From Camarhynchus parvulus (Eukaryota > Chordata > Aves > Passeriformes > Thraupidae), in assembly GCF_901933205.1 (NCBI RefSeq), contig NC_044574.1, forward strand, positions 20,135,733-20,199,732: a stretch of 64,000 nt of DNA, given 5' to 3'. Shown here one piece after another: positions 52,456-64,000 of the stretch. Both the position numbers and the translations under genes were made by a program. The notes under the pieces are model-generated. The model was not told the origin of the DNA. It did not search any database and saw only the letters and a program-made list of their open reading frames with translations. How positions within the stretch are numbered: the first letter of the stretch is position 1; each line of letters begins with the position of its first letter.

Positions 52456-54183
52456 ATTTTTTCTGATCTTCTTTTTCTGCGTTCATGTCTGTTGAGTTGG
52501 AAAAAACCTAAAAAAATTCCTATTTAGTTTGCACTACTCCATGAAAGTCCCATTCTTATTGCAACAGTGCCAAAGAAAATACAAAACTGAATGTCTGGTT
52601 TTGATTCTGAGAAAACAAAGGATAGATGAATAATATTATGAAATTCAATACATCAAATAAAATTGTTACTAACATTGGAAATTTGGAAGATATTGTAAAA
52701 AACAAAATGTTTTTCATGACCTCTTGTAAGTTGTGTGAAATAATATCTAGGAAACTGTGGGTAGGAAACAATCATAGCAGTGAAATAGTGACAATAGTTC
52801 TTCATAATGAAGAATAAGAAAAAATATTTCTGTCATAAGAGAACCAGTATTACTGAGGTAAGCTTTGGTAGAAACATTCAAGTAAAAGAAATAAAATCCT
52901 AACTAATTAAAACATGTGAAAAAATCCTTTAAAATTGGAAACAGATGGTATGAAGGGAGAAGGAAATCAGAAGGAAGAAAAAATTAGGGGTTCAGTAAGG
53001 TTGAAAAAACATTAACACATATAGTGGTCCTCATCCTTTTCAATTTTATAAAGGTGACTGCTGTTTTTAAGCTATCACAAATTCACAATTAAACAGGGCA
53101 CAAATGTGTAGACAATGGGTTAAAAATAACTCACTTCTCTATACGATTCAGCCATACACCTACAGTAGTAAAGTTATAAGATGGATGTCTGAAAGTAAGA
53201 AGGGAAGTGGGTGGTGAGAAAATAGAAAAGGAAGAGCTGATGCTGAGCAAGATCAGGATGCATGATTCTTGGTAAAAGTAGTATCAGTGAGAAAAGTGAA
53301 GTTTGCTGGAGAGAGATTTTAATAGTTTCTTATGGAGCCAAAGAAAATTGATCGGCATAGCTGAAAACTTACATGAAGCTATGTAGCCTGAGATGCTTTA
53401 TATGTTCTAATACACACAAAAATATTTGTGTTGTGAAATATATTACTGTCTAAAATAATCTGTGCTGAAATATTTCCAGGTTATTTGTCAGAGCTGTGTA
53501 ATCATTTTGGCAAATAGCAGAGCTCAGTCTCTAATGATGACAGCAATCTGTCATCATTAGGATTTCACAGTGTGGAAGAACATACTTTACAATCTGTTTT
53601 TCTCAATCACTACATATTCTCTATTTTACTGTACAGAACTTCCTTTGGCACCACCCATTCACAGTTAAAAACTGTGTAAAAAAATAAAAATATTCCTGTT
53701 AAAAATTAATTACAGCATTTCAAAAGCAGACATAAAATGAAAAAAAAACCACCAAAAATGAAACCTCTGTCCAGTCACATTCCTTCATACTTGGAATTAG
53801 CAGTTTTCAAACAAAAGATTTATTGAAAATCTAATAACAATTGTTTATGAAAATTATTGGGATATCCTAATTGCAGCTGAAGCAATCTCATTGACAGCAC
53901 TGTTACTCTGATTTTATCCTGTTTTGACTGTTACTTTTGATCACATATTTACAGATATTTACAGATTTCCAAAAGCTAGAGGGAAAAATTAATGACATAA
54001 GATCCATTTTAAGCGTATTGTGGTCAAAAATTCTTCTGCAAGCTTTGTAAGAGAATAAATGAAATAAAAAAGAAAATTATAATGAAAATTAAAATCTGAT
54101 TTATTCTCTTCTAGGGTGTGGTAGTTTCTGCCTATAATTCTTTTACCTTTGTAGTTTTCTATGTGTAATTATATATTTGTCAG
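52456..54183. other. AT-rich non-coding stretch
   Basis: No gene or repeat recognised. The longest open frame is 71 codons. Confidence 0.5.
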
Positions 54184-54545
54184 GGGAGACCTAATTGTAG
54201 TCTTCAACATCCTCTTGAGGGGAAGTGGATGGGCAGGCGCTGATCTCTTCACTCTCATGATCAGCGTCAGGACCCCAGGGTATGGGCTGAAGCTGAGTCA
54301 GGGGAGGTTTAGGTTGGATATCAGGAAGAGGTTTTTTCATTCTAAGAGTGGCTGAACACCAGGACAGGCTCCCCAGGGCAGTGATCACAGTACCAGCTTG
54401 AGCACAGAGTTCCAGAAGCATTTGGACAATGCTCTCAGGCACAGGCTATGATTTTGGGGTGTCCTGTGCAGCACAGGAGTCTGACTCAATCCTGATCCTG
54501 AGCTGGGTCCCTTCCAACTCAGCATATTCTCTGATCCTATGGCTG
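54184..54545 (+). mobile_element. CR1 LINE 3' fragment, plus strand
   Basis: It reads 'ggggagacctaattgtagtc', 'gtttaggttggatatcagg' (translation RFRLDIRKRFF), 'caggctccccagggcagtg' and 'gggtcccttccaactcagc', and ends with 'ttctctgatcctatgg'. The 3' end is therefore present and the 5' end truncated. The frame is disrupted, so it is inactive. Confidence 0.9.
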
Positions 54546-56310
54546 TTCTTATTAATGCTATATTTAAGCAGGTAGGTGTTGAATCTGAAATGTGTAGTGA
54601 CACTTATATGGATGGTAGGATTTTCAATCTTTGTTCTATTTTATTTTAATCGATTATACAAAAGTATAATCAAATACTTGTCTTCATATTTGCAATGAAA
54701 CTTCTGGAAATAGTAAGATGAATCCCTGTTTCTTTTAACTCTTTCATAACAAGCAGGGAGAATTACTTTATCACAGTACTTCTTAGTAAGCTTGGGGAGA
54801 AACAAACCCAAAATGCAACCTTGTATTAATATAGATTTTAAGATTTTTAATATTCCCTGTGTAAGCGAGTTGGCAACCACAGGATTATCTCCTTCCTCAC
54901 AATGTTCTTTACAAGCTTACAGTGAAAATCTTACACAATGGAATTTTTCTCCAAGCAGTGGACAAGACTTGAATTGAGCTTGAAAGGCTAAAATATATGT
55001 CCAAGCATATCTTTGCATTTGCATACATTTACAAAAGTTATGGTTTCAGTATTCTTAGAAGGTAAATGCTCTAGGGAGCGAGCACCTTTTCCACAAGGAG
55101 TATGCATGTTCTTTAACATGATTAGAATTTTCCTGTAAAATGAGATATTTGGCCTTATCAGCTCAGTTCCTCATAAACCAAATCCTCAGGAAGAAACAAA
55201 TTTTAACCCAGGTAAATGTTTTAACCACAGAACAGAATCTGTTTTCTTATTCCCTTTCTCTAAAGGAACGCCTAAATATTAGTTCAGTAAATATAGCAAT
55301 GAATGCAGCCAACTCATTTCCACTGATTCTGAGTTAGACAGCCAGGAGAATCTTAGTATTTAACAGTTCTCAAATCTTGTTTCAGAAAACATATCTGTAC
55401 ACTAATTTGTTTATAGTTCATCTAAAATCATCTGCTTTTTGAAGCAAGGTGTTTGCTATATTTTCCTGTAGGAAAAAATAAAGACGCTGGCTTTTGTTCA
55501 ACTCTCTTTATATTCTTACTTGGTAAAGTACTATCAACAATGAATCATTCAGTCTACATTCCCAGAAACCCTATTTAGTCAGCATGAAAGCCCTTCTCCA
55601 TTAAGGAAGAAAAAAGTGTTTAATGAAAGAAATGTTGCTTGTCTTATCAGGTTTTCATTAATTAGTAGACTGCCGGGAGATGTAAGTTTATTTTCTCTGT
55701 GTCTAAAAATATCCAGCTCATAATTTATCTCCCAAAACACTGGTCTAGCTATCTAGTTAACCAGTTTACAGACTACTTTGCACAAATTAGTGAACTATTT
55801 GACTAGTCATACTGAAAGGGGAAGGTATTAAACAGTGGGTTAGGGTGCTTGTTAAGGGAGAAAAGTCCTGAGATTCATCACTGTTATCAATATTATTTAT
55901 AAACTATGGGAATAGTTCAGGCAGCACTTTCAGCATGGAGATAAGAGAAGCTTTAATCCAAAAAGACCCCTCCTGTATTCTGAAAACTTATGTATGGAAT
56001 GAGATAAATACCTTATGGCAAGAAAAAGGAAGTGATTTTTCATCTCTTAATGTCATGAAAAGGAACCTAAATTGCCTGTAAGTGGGAGATATGATGGCCA
56101 GCAATGATTGCAGGCATCTGTCTTCAGGCTATATACTAATGATTCTGTTACTCTGAGAAAAACCATGCAAATTCTTATTTCATACAACATGTTCTCATCT
56201 GCCATATTAACTAGCCATATGCATGTTTTGGTGTATGATTCACAGCACCTAGAGACTTAATTCTCTGCTTACAGCTAGTGTTTAATGCAGCCTTCAGGGG
56301 TGTGTGATTA
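54546..56310. other. AT-rich non-coding stretch
   Basis: No supported feature. The open frames (up to 79 codons) show no recognisable motif. Confidence 0.5.
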
Positions 56311-57302
56311 TGGGTGGGGTTGACCCTGGCTGTATGCCAGGTGCCCACCAAAGCTGCTCTACCACTTCCCAGATGGACGTGGGAGAGAAAATATAATGAA
56401 AGGCTTGTGGGTTGAGATAAGGACAGGGAGAGATCACCCACTGATTACCATCATGGGCTTCAGCTTGGGGAAATTAGTTCAATTTATTAAGGATAAAATT
56501 GAAGTGGGAAAACATTAAATAAAAACTAAATCTTAAACCTTCTCCACCACCCCTCCCTTCTTCCTAAGCTCAACTTCCCTTCCAATTTGCCTACCTTTTC
56601 CTCTGCAGACTCAGGGAGGTGAAGAGGTGAAGTTGCAGTCAGATAACGGCATATTGTTTCTGCCACTGGCTCCCTGCTCTCCTCTCCTGCTCCAGCGTGA
56701 GGTTCCTCCCATGAGGTACAGTCCTTCAGAAAGGACTTGCTCCTTGTCATTAGATCCTCCTTGCTCCAGCAGGAGTCCTCTGCAAGGTCACAAAACCTGC
56801 CAGCAAACCTGCTCCAGTGTGGGGATCCCAGTGGGTCACAGCCTCCTTTGGGCATCCACCTTCGGGCTCCTCTCTGGGGTTCTCCATGGATTCAGATGGA
56901 TCTTTGCTCTGTGGTGAGCATATCTTGGGAGGTCAGAGGACAGCCTGCCCTACTGTGATCTTCACTGTGGACTGCAGGGAAATCTCTTCTCTGACACCTG
57001 CAGCATTTCCTCCTCTTCCTCCCTCTTTATCATTGACCTTGGTATCTGCAGGATGTTTCTCTCACATATTCACACTCCTCTCTCCAGCTGAAATAATGCA
57101 TTTTCTTCCCCTCTTAAGATTGTTATACCAGTGACACTACCTCCATCACTGATGGGCTTTGCCTAGGCCACCTGTATCATGGAGTTGTCTGGCATTGGCT
57201 CTGTTGTTCATGGTATAAGAGTCTGGCATTTTTGCAGACAACACACCCTGTAGCCATCCTCTGCACACCACTACCAAAATCTTGCCATGCAAACTCAACA
57301 CA
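56311..57302 (-). mobile_element. Long ERVL-like solo LTR, about 1 kb, minus strand
   Basis: On the minus strand it begins near 57302 with TGTGTTGAGTTTGCATGGCA and ends near 56311 with CAGGGTCAACCCCACCCA. This matches a long avian ERVL-like LTR I recognise, including an internal cluster of repeats built around GCTGGAGCA (seen on the plus strand as tgctcca words at about 56690-56820). A polyadenylation signal AATAAA is present (plus-strand tttatt, 56483-56488). It is GC-richer than its surroundings. Open frames of about 100 codons on both strands reflect that and are not genes. No target-site duplication was found. Confidence 0.8.
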
Positions 57303-57385
57303 AACAAACTATTCTACCTCAAACAGAAAAAAACAAAAACAAACAAACAAAACCCAACACAAAACAAACAAACAAAACAGAAAAA
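57303..57385. repeat. CAAA-rich low-complexity tract
   Basis: Repeated caaaca and aaaac words directly next to the 5' end of the minus-strand LTR. It is the complement of the T/G-rich type seen at 37308-37418. Confidence 0.8.
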
Positions 57386-57409
57386 AACCTTTTAAAATTG
57401 GTAAAATTA

Positions 57410-57781
57410 GATTTTTTAGGGATTGCAAGCATGGCAGCGTTCATTCAGTTATCTTCAAAATCAGGAGTCATGAGATTTATTGATGGAATACCTCCTTTAT
57501 CAATTGTTATTGGGCCTAGGAATGAGCAAAATGTCAGACTGGACAACCCCCAGAACCATATGGAGCACAACCACAAGAACCTAAAACCAGATAGTCAAGT
57601 TCCCAAGTTTAAGCATGCCTTAATTCTGAACTTCTCTTTGGACTGCAGTATTGTAGTTAGTTGTGGAAGTTCTGATAGCAACCTGGTACCAGCAGTACCT
57701 GGGAGTCCAGTATTTCCATCAGAGAAAGGACAGCCAGCAAAATGCTTAGACTTGTTGACCAGAGAGACTGCATTGAAATAA
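57410..57781 (+). other. Unexplained 124-codon open stretch
   Basis: The open frame of 57287-57781 starts in the low-complexity tract, but the part from about 57410 has balanced amino-acid composition, with pieces such as MRFIDGIPPLSIVIGPRNEQ and LVPAVPGSPVFPSEKGQPAK. I do not recognise it. It could be a piece of an old retroelement internal region, a pseudogene fragment, or chance; open stretches of this length are expected a few times in such a window. No splice signals or promoter support it. Confidence 0.2.
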
Positions 57782-59666
57782 CTATGATCTACTCCTGATG
57801 CAAAAGATTACACAAGTATTTGTAGCCTATTTATACTACACATCAGTCATATAACAGAAACCCAAGTAGCAACATAAGGTGCTCAGAAAATGGGATTCAA
57901 ACGACTGACAAATGCTCTCACATTTGTCAGATGGGGCCAGGGCAGACTGAGAGCATGAGTAAGTCAGTAGCTACAGGTGGTTGCCACTGAGAATTAATTT
58001 CCCTCTTCATTAAGCTCCTTATACACAGAGCCCAGGGAACTAAGATGGCATGATCCTCAGTGAAGCAGGAAATTGAGTAATCCTAGTCAGTCTTCTTCTA
58101 AATAAACCTTTCTGTTGGGAACTGGCTGCATAAGTAAAGTGACTAGTTCACTTTCCTCTTGCCTCAGCCTTTTTCTGCTTAATGCCTTTGAGAGTAGAGG
58201 TTCATGTCTTGTAAACAAAATTTTTAAAAAGTAAAGAGGATTATGATAATATAGCATCAATGAAAGAGATATCAAAAGCCTCCACAAAATGGCTCAATTA
58301 AAAAATGTTCAGACTTGGGTCATAGATATCTTACTCTTCAAGGTGATATTTAAAGGTACTATCAGAAAGACATTCTGGCAATAGTACTCTTACAAGAGGA
58401 CAGTTCTCTGTTGGGGAATGTAACTCTCATAGAGAAAAGTTTTCAAGAAAGAGATGGAGCTTACAGTGGGTACTACTTTAGTCTGCTATTACACTGCTAC
58501 AGTATTAGCATGTTACAGTGCTCCTTTATGTCTGGCAAGCCTGATATTGCTTAGTTTTTAACTGAAATTTTTCTTGAAAGTTTATAAATATTTTTAATAG
58601 GACAAGATGTTCAGCTAATAACACCAATGAAGGCTATCAAAATAAAAGTTGCCCCTTCAAATAAGAGAATCAAAACCAGTGATTCTGAGTGCTGAGAAAA
58701 TCTTCTAGTCATAGAGTACTTTACACTAAAGGATGTGGAAGTGCACTATTTAAAAAAAAATCAAACCTTTAAGAAATGGCCAGTTTCTGATTGACCTCAG
58801 TTCACTCAATTACCCAGAGAGCTAAGAAAATTCCTCAAAGTGTGTAAGGAATCCTGAGAATTAGGTACCAAAGATTTGTGTTGTCTCTGACAATCTGAAC
58901 TTTTGCACAGCAAACTTCAGCTGACATTACTATTGATTTCAGTGTCCCAGAGACATGGTGGGGACTTTTGGAGCACTGGGGATGGGTCAGCACAGATCTG
59001 CAGTGAAACACACTTGACCATCTGGTCTACCTTCTGGAAATCTCTTCTCTCAGCCTGGCATGGGCTGAATAAATATCTTCATTTATAATAATTTCCATAA
59101 TGACTTAGAATGTTGACAGTGATTACTCATTATATTTCCCCCTATATGACCCAGCTAACACAACCGCCGAAGAGCATATACAGTTCCACTTTTCTTTTTT
59201 AATTTTTCTGTTAAATAATGTCCCTGTAAGTGGCACAATCACTTTTGGATTAAATTATTTAATATTTTTAGAGTGCTAACTACCCACTCTGGTCAACATG
59301 CTCCAGATTATATATATATATCTGAGCTTCAATACAAGTTATAAATAAGGTCCAAATATGTGAACCAAAAAAGTTCCCATTTGTCACTCTGTTGATACAA
59401 CTTCAGCTGCAGACCTAAGTAGTTTTTTTTAAATTCTGTTAAGCGTGCCCCTCCTTAAAAAACACCACAATGCCACCAAACAAAAGCAATGAAGAATCCT
59501 GACTTTTACAATCCCTATTTTTTTCTCAATGCCTTATCATAAGGTTGTGAAGCAAAAAGAAAAAAAAAATTATCACTTTTTTTGCTTGTTTTTCGCAAGG
59601 TAAATTAAAAACTCCTCTCAATATACTGGGCTTAGCCCCTTAACTGAAGAAAACAGATATCTATAT
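57782..59666. other. AT-rich non-coding stretch
   Basis: No gene was recognised. A short TA run occurs near 59311-59322. The block at about 58900-59075 is less AT-rich and may be old repeat sequence, but I could not assign it. Confidence 0.45.
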
Positions 59667-60027
59667 TGTGGTTTAGGAATGTTATTCTTCAATTCAGGAC
59701 TCTCACTGAATCAAGTGCTGCTTTCTCACTCCCTTCCTTCTCCCGGGAGAGGAGAAATTGGAGACACAAAAAGCAAAGATCACAGGGTGAGATAGAACAA
59801 TTTACTGGAAAGAGCAATGAGATAAGAAAACAAGCAGTAGCAGCAACAATACTAATGACACAGGCTACAAGAAAGACGCAAATGATTCACAGGGAAACAA
59901 CAATACCCAAGGCTTCCCATGCCACATTCCTAGAAATTGGGACTCCCTTGCCCTGCTCCAGACAATGCTGTGAGATGGTTTGCTAGCAACTGCGAAAATT
60001 AACCCTCTTCTGACCAGAACCAGGACA
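59667..60027 (-). mobile_element. ERVL-like solo LTR, 361 bp, minus strand
   Basis: The minus strand begins at 60027 with TGTCCTGGTTCTGGTCAGAA, followed by GGGTTAATTTTCGC, and ends at 59667 with CCTAAACCACA. These are the termini of a common avian ERVL-like LTR group, related to but distinct from the 39-kb copies. The flanking bases (tatat and ctgaa) do not match, so no duplication supports the exact ends. The 106-codon open frame on the plus strand is incidental. Confidence 0.72.
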
Positions 60028-63000
60028 CTGAAAAGAATTTCACAGCTGGGTTTTTCCTGATGTCAAGAGAGAAAAAAATTTGCTTAAATCATGTTTCTGT
60101 GCAACATTTTAAGATATGTTTTGTAACACTTCATATTTAAGAAATTGAAACGACATTATTGACTGAACTCAGCAATACCCTTTATTTATTGTACTTCTAC
60201 AGCAAAATAAGTGCAAGTATTCTAATAAGAATAACTTCTTACCTCACAGATATTTGAATGTTGGTCACATGTTACCAGAACAGGTAAAATAAAGCTCCTT
60301 AACACCAGTGTAGCATTAAGAAGCAGACATTCTTATTCTGTGCAGGATACACAGGGAATATTTTCAAGCCTGTTGTGCATACCAAGTACAGGAAAGGTCA
60401 TGTTTGTGTACTATATTTTATACACATATTCACTGTTTTTTCCTGGAAAACACATACAGATTGTAATCATTTCCCCAAAATCATTAACGTATTTTCCCTC
60501 CCACTGATGATTGTAACCCCTCTCCTGGGTGTCCCTCACGTGGTCCTTGATTGTCAACCCCAAAGTTTTACCTGATAACTTGATGAACTCGGTGTTACTT
60601 CCCAAATGTGGAAGTGAATTGACATCACTAGACTGGTTCATTATTTTGCATCCTCTTCTTGGTTGATGTTTAAAGTAGTTTTGGAGAATGAGCATTGTGA
60701 GGTTCCATAGGCTTGTGGTTTATCAGAATAAGCATTGTATCTTTTCACCAGCTGAGCAAAATAGTTCATCTGGCAACAACAAAAGTTGTTTTCCTCAGCA
60801 AAGTGGAGATTCTGAGTACTGTATAGGAGTAGTTGCTGTAAATTCCATAACTTCATGATGAAGATTGCAGTATTATGATTGCCATCAAACATAGTAGTTA
60901 CTGTTTCTTGCCTAGACTTAAAGCACAGATGAAATATAGAAAAATTAGAAAAACAATACATTCAATTCAAGTTCCGATAACTATTTCTTATTATACTCAA
61001 TTTAAAAAAAATTTATTCTTAGTTTTAGGAAATTGGGTGTTTTTGCTTCATTATATAATAATATAATATATAATGCAGAAAGCTAACCACAATTTGCAGA
61101 AAAATAAAAAAATCCTGTAAGAAAGCCCCATCAGCAGTAAAAGTTAAATCTAAGTCATATGATTTTGCTTTTTTAATTGCTGCCTACAATTTTAATAACA
61201 TCAAGATGCATATCTAGATGCATGCAAACATATACACATACACATAGGCTTGCACATGTATATATATTTCTCGATACTGAAGAGTTTAATTTTTCAGAAG
61301 AAAATTCTGTTTATTTTGTTCGTTGTTAGTCTCAAAACTATATAAAACATTTTTCCTTCCTGTTCTCATCCAGAAACTGTAAACTTTTAACAGGACTTTT
61401 ATTATCTTGTAGGATAAGTTTTGGACTGTATTTCCCAACTCTGAATTCATCAATACAAATCAAATGTTGTCATTACTGTTCAATAAATGTCCTCTCTTTA
61501 TGTAGAAAATGCAAAATAAACAGTTTATGTTATGCACATGATTCAAATAATGTTGACAAATAGACTTTTATTTTAACTGTACGATCAATTTCCGTTTTTT
61601 TTGATCTCTCCTCAATGGAAACCTGCATGTCTGACTACACAAATTCAAATCAATGGAAAGATTTTCAGCTATCTCAATTTTTACTAAAACCAGTATTTTG
61701 AATCCACTGTAAATAAAGGCATATAATATTAGCAATGAAAATAGGAAAAAGCTGTGTACTTGTGCATATTTAAAACATGTGGAAAAGGTATTTGTGCCTT
61801 CAAAAGTGACTAAAATCTCTGTCTCACTGAGCAGTATCCAAAGGGCTTTCTCTTCTGATAGTAGATACTGATGTTAGGTTTGATACATTTGTTAATTAGA
61901 GTTTCTTTGAAACCAGAATCCTGGATGACCTGTAGACGATACAGACATTTTTAAGCACAGGTTTTACTGAGGTCACTTTGAAAGCAGGCTCACAGGACAT
62001 TATATATGTAGGCAAGTTAAGATTTGATTTTTATGTAAGTACTTTACTGAGGAATCCAAATATAAAGTTGGTATTCATTTAATTTTTTTTCTCAGATTTT
62101 CTAAATATACTCATAAACAAAAATGATCCTTTGGATGTAAAGAATATTTAGGTGATACCAAAAAATCTGTATCTTATTCATTGTGACATCAATTTAATAT
62201 GCAGACTAACAGAATTAATGTGTTCTGGAATATTATGATATCACATTAGAATGACCAACTAACTCATTTAAACATCACATCCTCCCCAAAAACTGGTTTG
62301 AATTGTAAAAAACCAGTTTAAATCTATATATCAAATGACTAAGGATACCTCCAGACGAAGAAGTACTGTTTAGACAATAACTGCTGGCACAAATGTAGGA
62401 GAATAAGTTTCATATGATATCTTTAACTATTCAAAAACTGAAATAAATTCAGGTTTTGATTCTGGAATTTTTTTTCTGTTAATCTGTATAATAAAATATT
62501 CCAGTTTTAGACAGGCACTCTCACATATCTTTCTGGCTTGCAGCAACTAACTTCTCAAATGTCTTACTGCTTACAAAACTAATGCTCTTATTCAAGATCA
62601 TATTCATGGTTTTATAGTTCTCTTCAAGACACTTCCAGAATAAAAATTAATGTAACCTAGGTGTCTTTCATTTTTACGCAAACCCACAGAAACCCTTATG
62701 TGTTTTAATAACAGCAGACTTGAGTAGAGAGCTAAAGAAAGAAAGAAGTGATAAAGTATTTTAAATCAAATGTAATGTTCTGGTCATGCTGACATTCAAA
62801 AATGAGAATGTAGTTACATAACCTGGGTGACACATTCACAGCATTATGGAACAGTTCGTAGCAAACTAATCTTATTTCTGTAGTTTAAAATATTAACAAA
62901 CTGGCACTTTCACAACTAAACTGACATGATTGATTGCTACACGGTTTAGAATTTGGGTACATCCCAAGCTATGCTTAATCTAATGCCATCCCAATTTATA

Positions 63001-64000
63001 GGTTTTGAGGAAGATAAACAGGAGTCCTTTTTTTTTTTTCCTTTTCCTTTATTTAAGAAAGCAGAAAGAAACTTAGCATAACAGAGATATACAAGTAGAA
63101 CCCAAAATGTTCAAAATGGATGAAGAAATGTTGCAGATCTAGAGAGGAAAGGCCTTGCTGAAATTAACCAGTGATATGAACTGGGGCATAAACCAGGAAG
63201 ATGTTCCTATATATTACAGAACATTTATATGAGATATATGTCAATCTAGCTTAAATAAAATTAAATATTAAACCTCATCCTCTGCTAGGTTGTTGACTAT
63301 ATTTAAATTTCTCAATTTAAAAGAAAAAAAAATTAACCAAATTAAAAATGAAAACACTGGAAAAGCTTGTTTGCAGTTTTACTGGGAAGTGACTATTGTT
63401 TCGGATCTATCACTGCTCATATTTCTGGCCAACCATGTAGATTTGAAAGGTCAGTCTCAAATAAAAACACCTCACAATTCCCTACAAAATGTTCATTTAA
63501 GTGCAATGCAGAAAGCATCACAAATTAAATTTGAAACTTTTTTCCTACCTTTCAGATCAAAGTAGTTAGGAAATTTTGTATGTTTAGTCTTTTGTTAATT
63601 GCCTAAATGCAGAATTTCATCATAATGGTAAGATTTTGTTTCTGCACATGCTTATAGCCATGCAACATCTGATATTCCACGACAGATATTTTCGTAATCT
63701 TTGTAGCTAAACTCTTCAGGGCTTGAGAGGAATGTCAGGCTGTTCATTCTTTTACAGATCCTTCAGATGCTAGGAATAACTTGACAGTCTAGAAGCAGAA
63801 GTAATACTTTTATATCCAGACAATATTTGATTAACTGATAATTCTCTGCTAGTGAAGCAGAAGTCTTTAAACTTTATATGATACAGATCTCTTAGGCATC
63901 ATATAAAAAGTCTTGTAAAACAATTTGTGCATACTTCTTGTAGCAATCTTTTTTTAGCTAATTCAGAAAATTCAAGTAAATAATGTAAGAAAATATCATC
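60028..64000. other. AT-rich non-coding stretch
   Basis: No repeat family was recognised. Two overlapping minus-strand open frames at 60411-60695 (94 codons) and 60641-60961 (106 codons) are described under findings. A T run is at about 63029-63040. Confidence 0.45.

Overview
The window looks like about 64 kb of bird nuclear DNA, most likely from a songbird. It is AT-rich throughout, has no operon structure and no long open reading frame that reads as a host gene. Fragments of the avian LINE family CR1 lie in both orientations, and there are at least nine LTRs or LTR pieces that resemble avian endogenous retrovirus LTRs (ERVK-like and ERVL-like). All family assignments rest on recalled consensus features, not on a database search. 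I see it as a gene desert or the interior of a very large intron.

Layout. 1-13.2 kb: AT-rich single-copy DNA holding a perfect 235-bp tandem duplication (2696-3165). 13.2-14.6 kb: a cluster of three LTRs; the first is a solo LTR with an exact 6-bp target-site duplication and an internal (TTATA)n array. 14.6-19.2 kb: unannotated DNA with a 31-bp tandem duplication. 19.2-24.3 kb: an LTR on the minus strand, two CR1 pieces, and a second solo LTR with an exact 6-bp duplication (22873-23259). 24.3-37.3 kb: a long quiet stretch with a short CR1 tail and weak exon-like signals. 37.3-40 kb: a T/G-rich tract, a perfect 16-bp-arm palindrome, a GC-rich island of about 0.7 kb (probably an LTR), a CR1 tail, and two related ERVL-like LTRs facing each other. 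40-50 kb: quiet DNA with a GATA microsatellite, an old ERVL-like LTR and one exon-like block on the minus strand (48351-48454). 50-54.6 kb: the longest CR1 piece (about 1 kb), an LTR related to the 19-kb copy, and another CR1 tail. 56.3-60 kb: a roughly 1-kb ERVL-like LTR, an unexplained 124-codon open stretch and one more solo LTR. 60-64 kb: quiet DNA.

No complete gene, tRNA, rRNA, CRISPR array or autonomous mobile element is visible. All retroviral material is LTR sequence only; I found no intact gag, pol or env reading frame. The observations most worth following are the perfect tandem duplication, the microsatellite that grew inside an LTR, the isolated GC-rich island, and the exon-like block near 48.4 kb.
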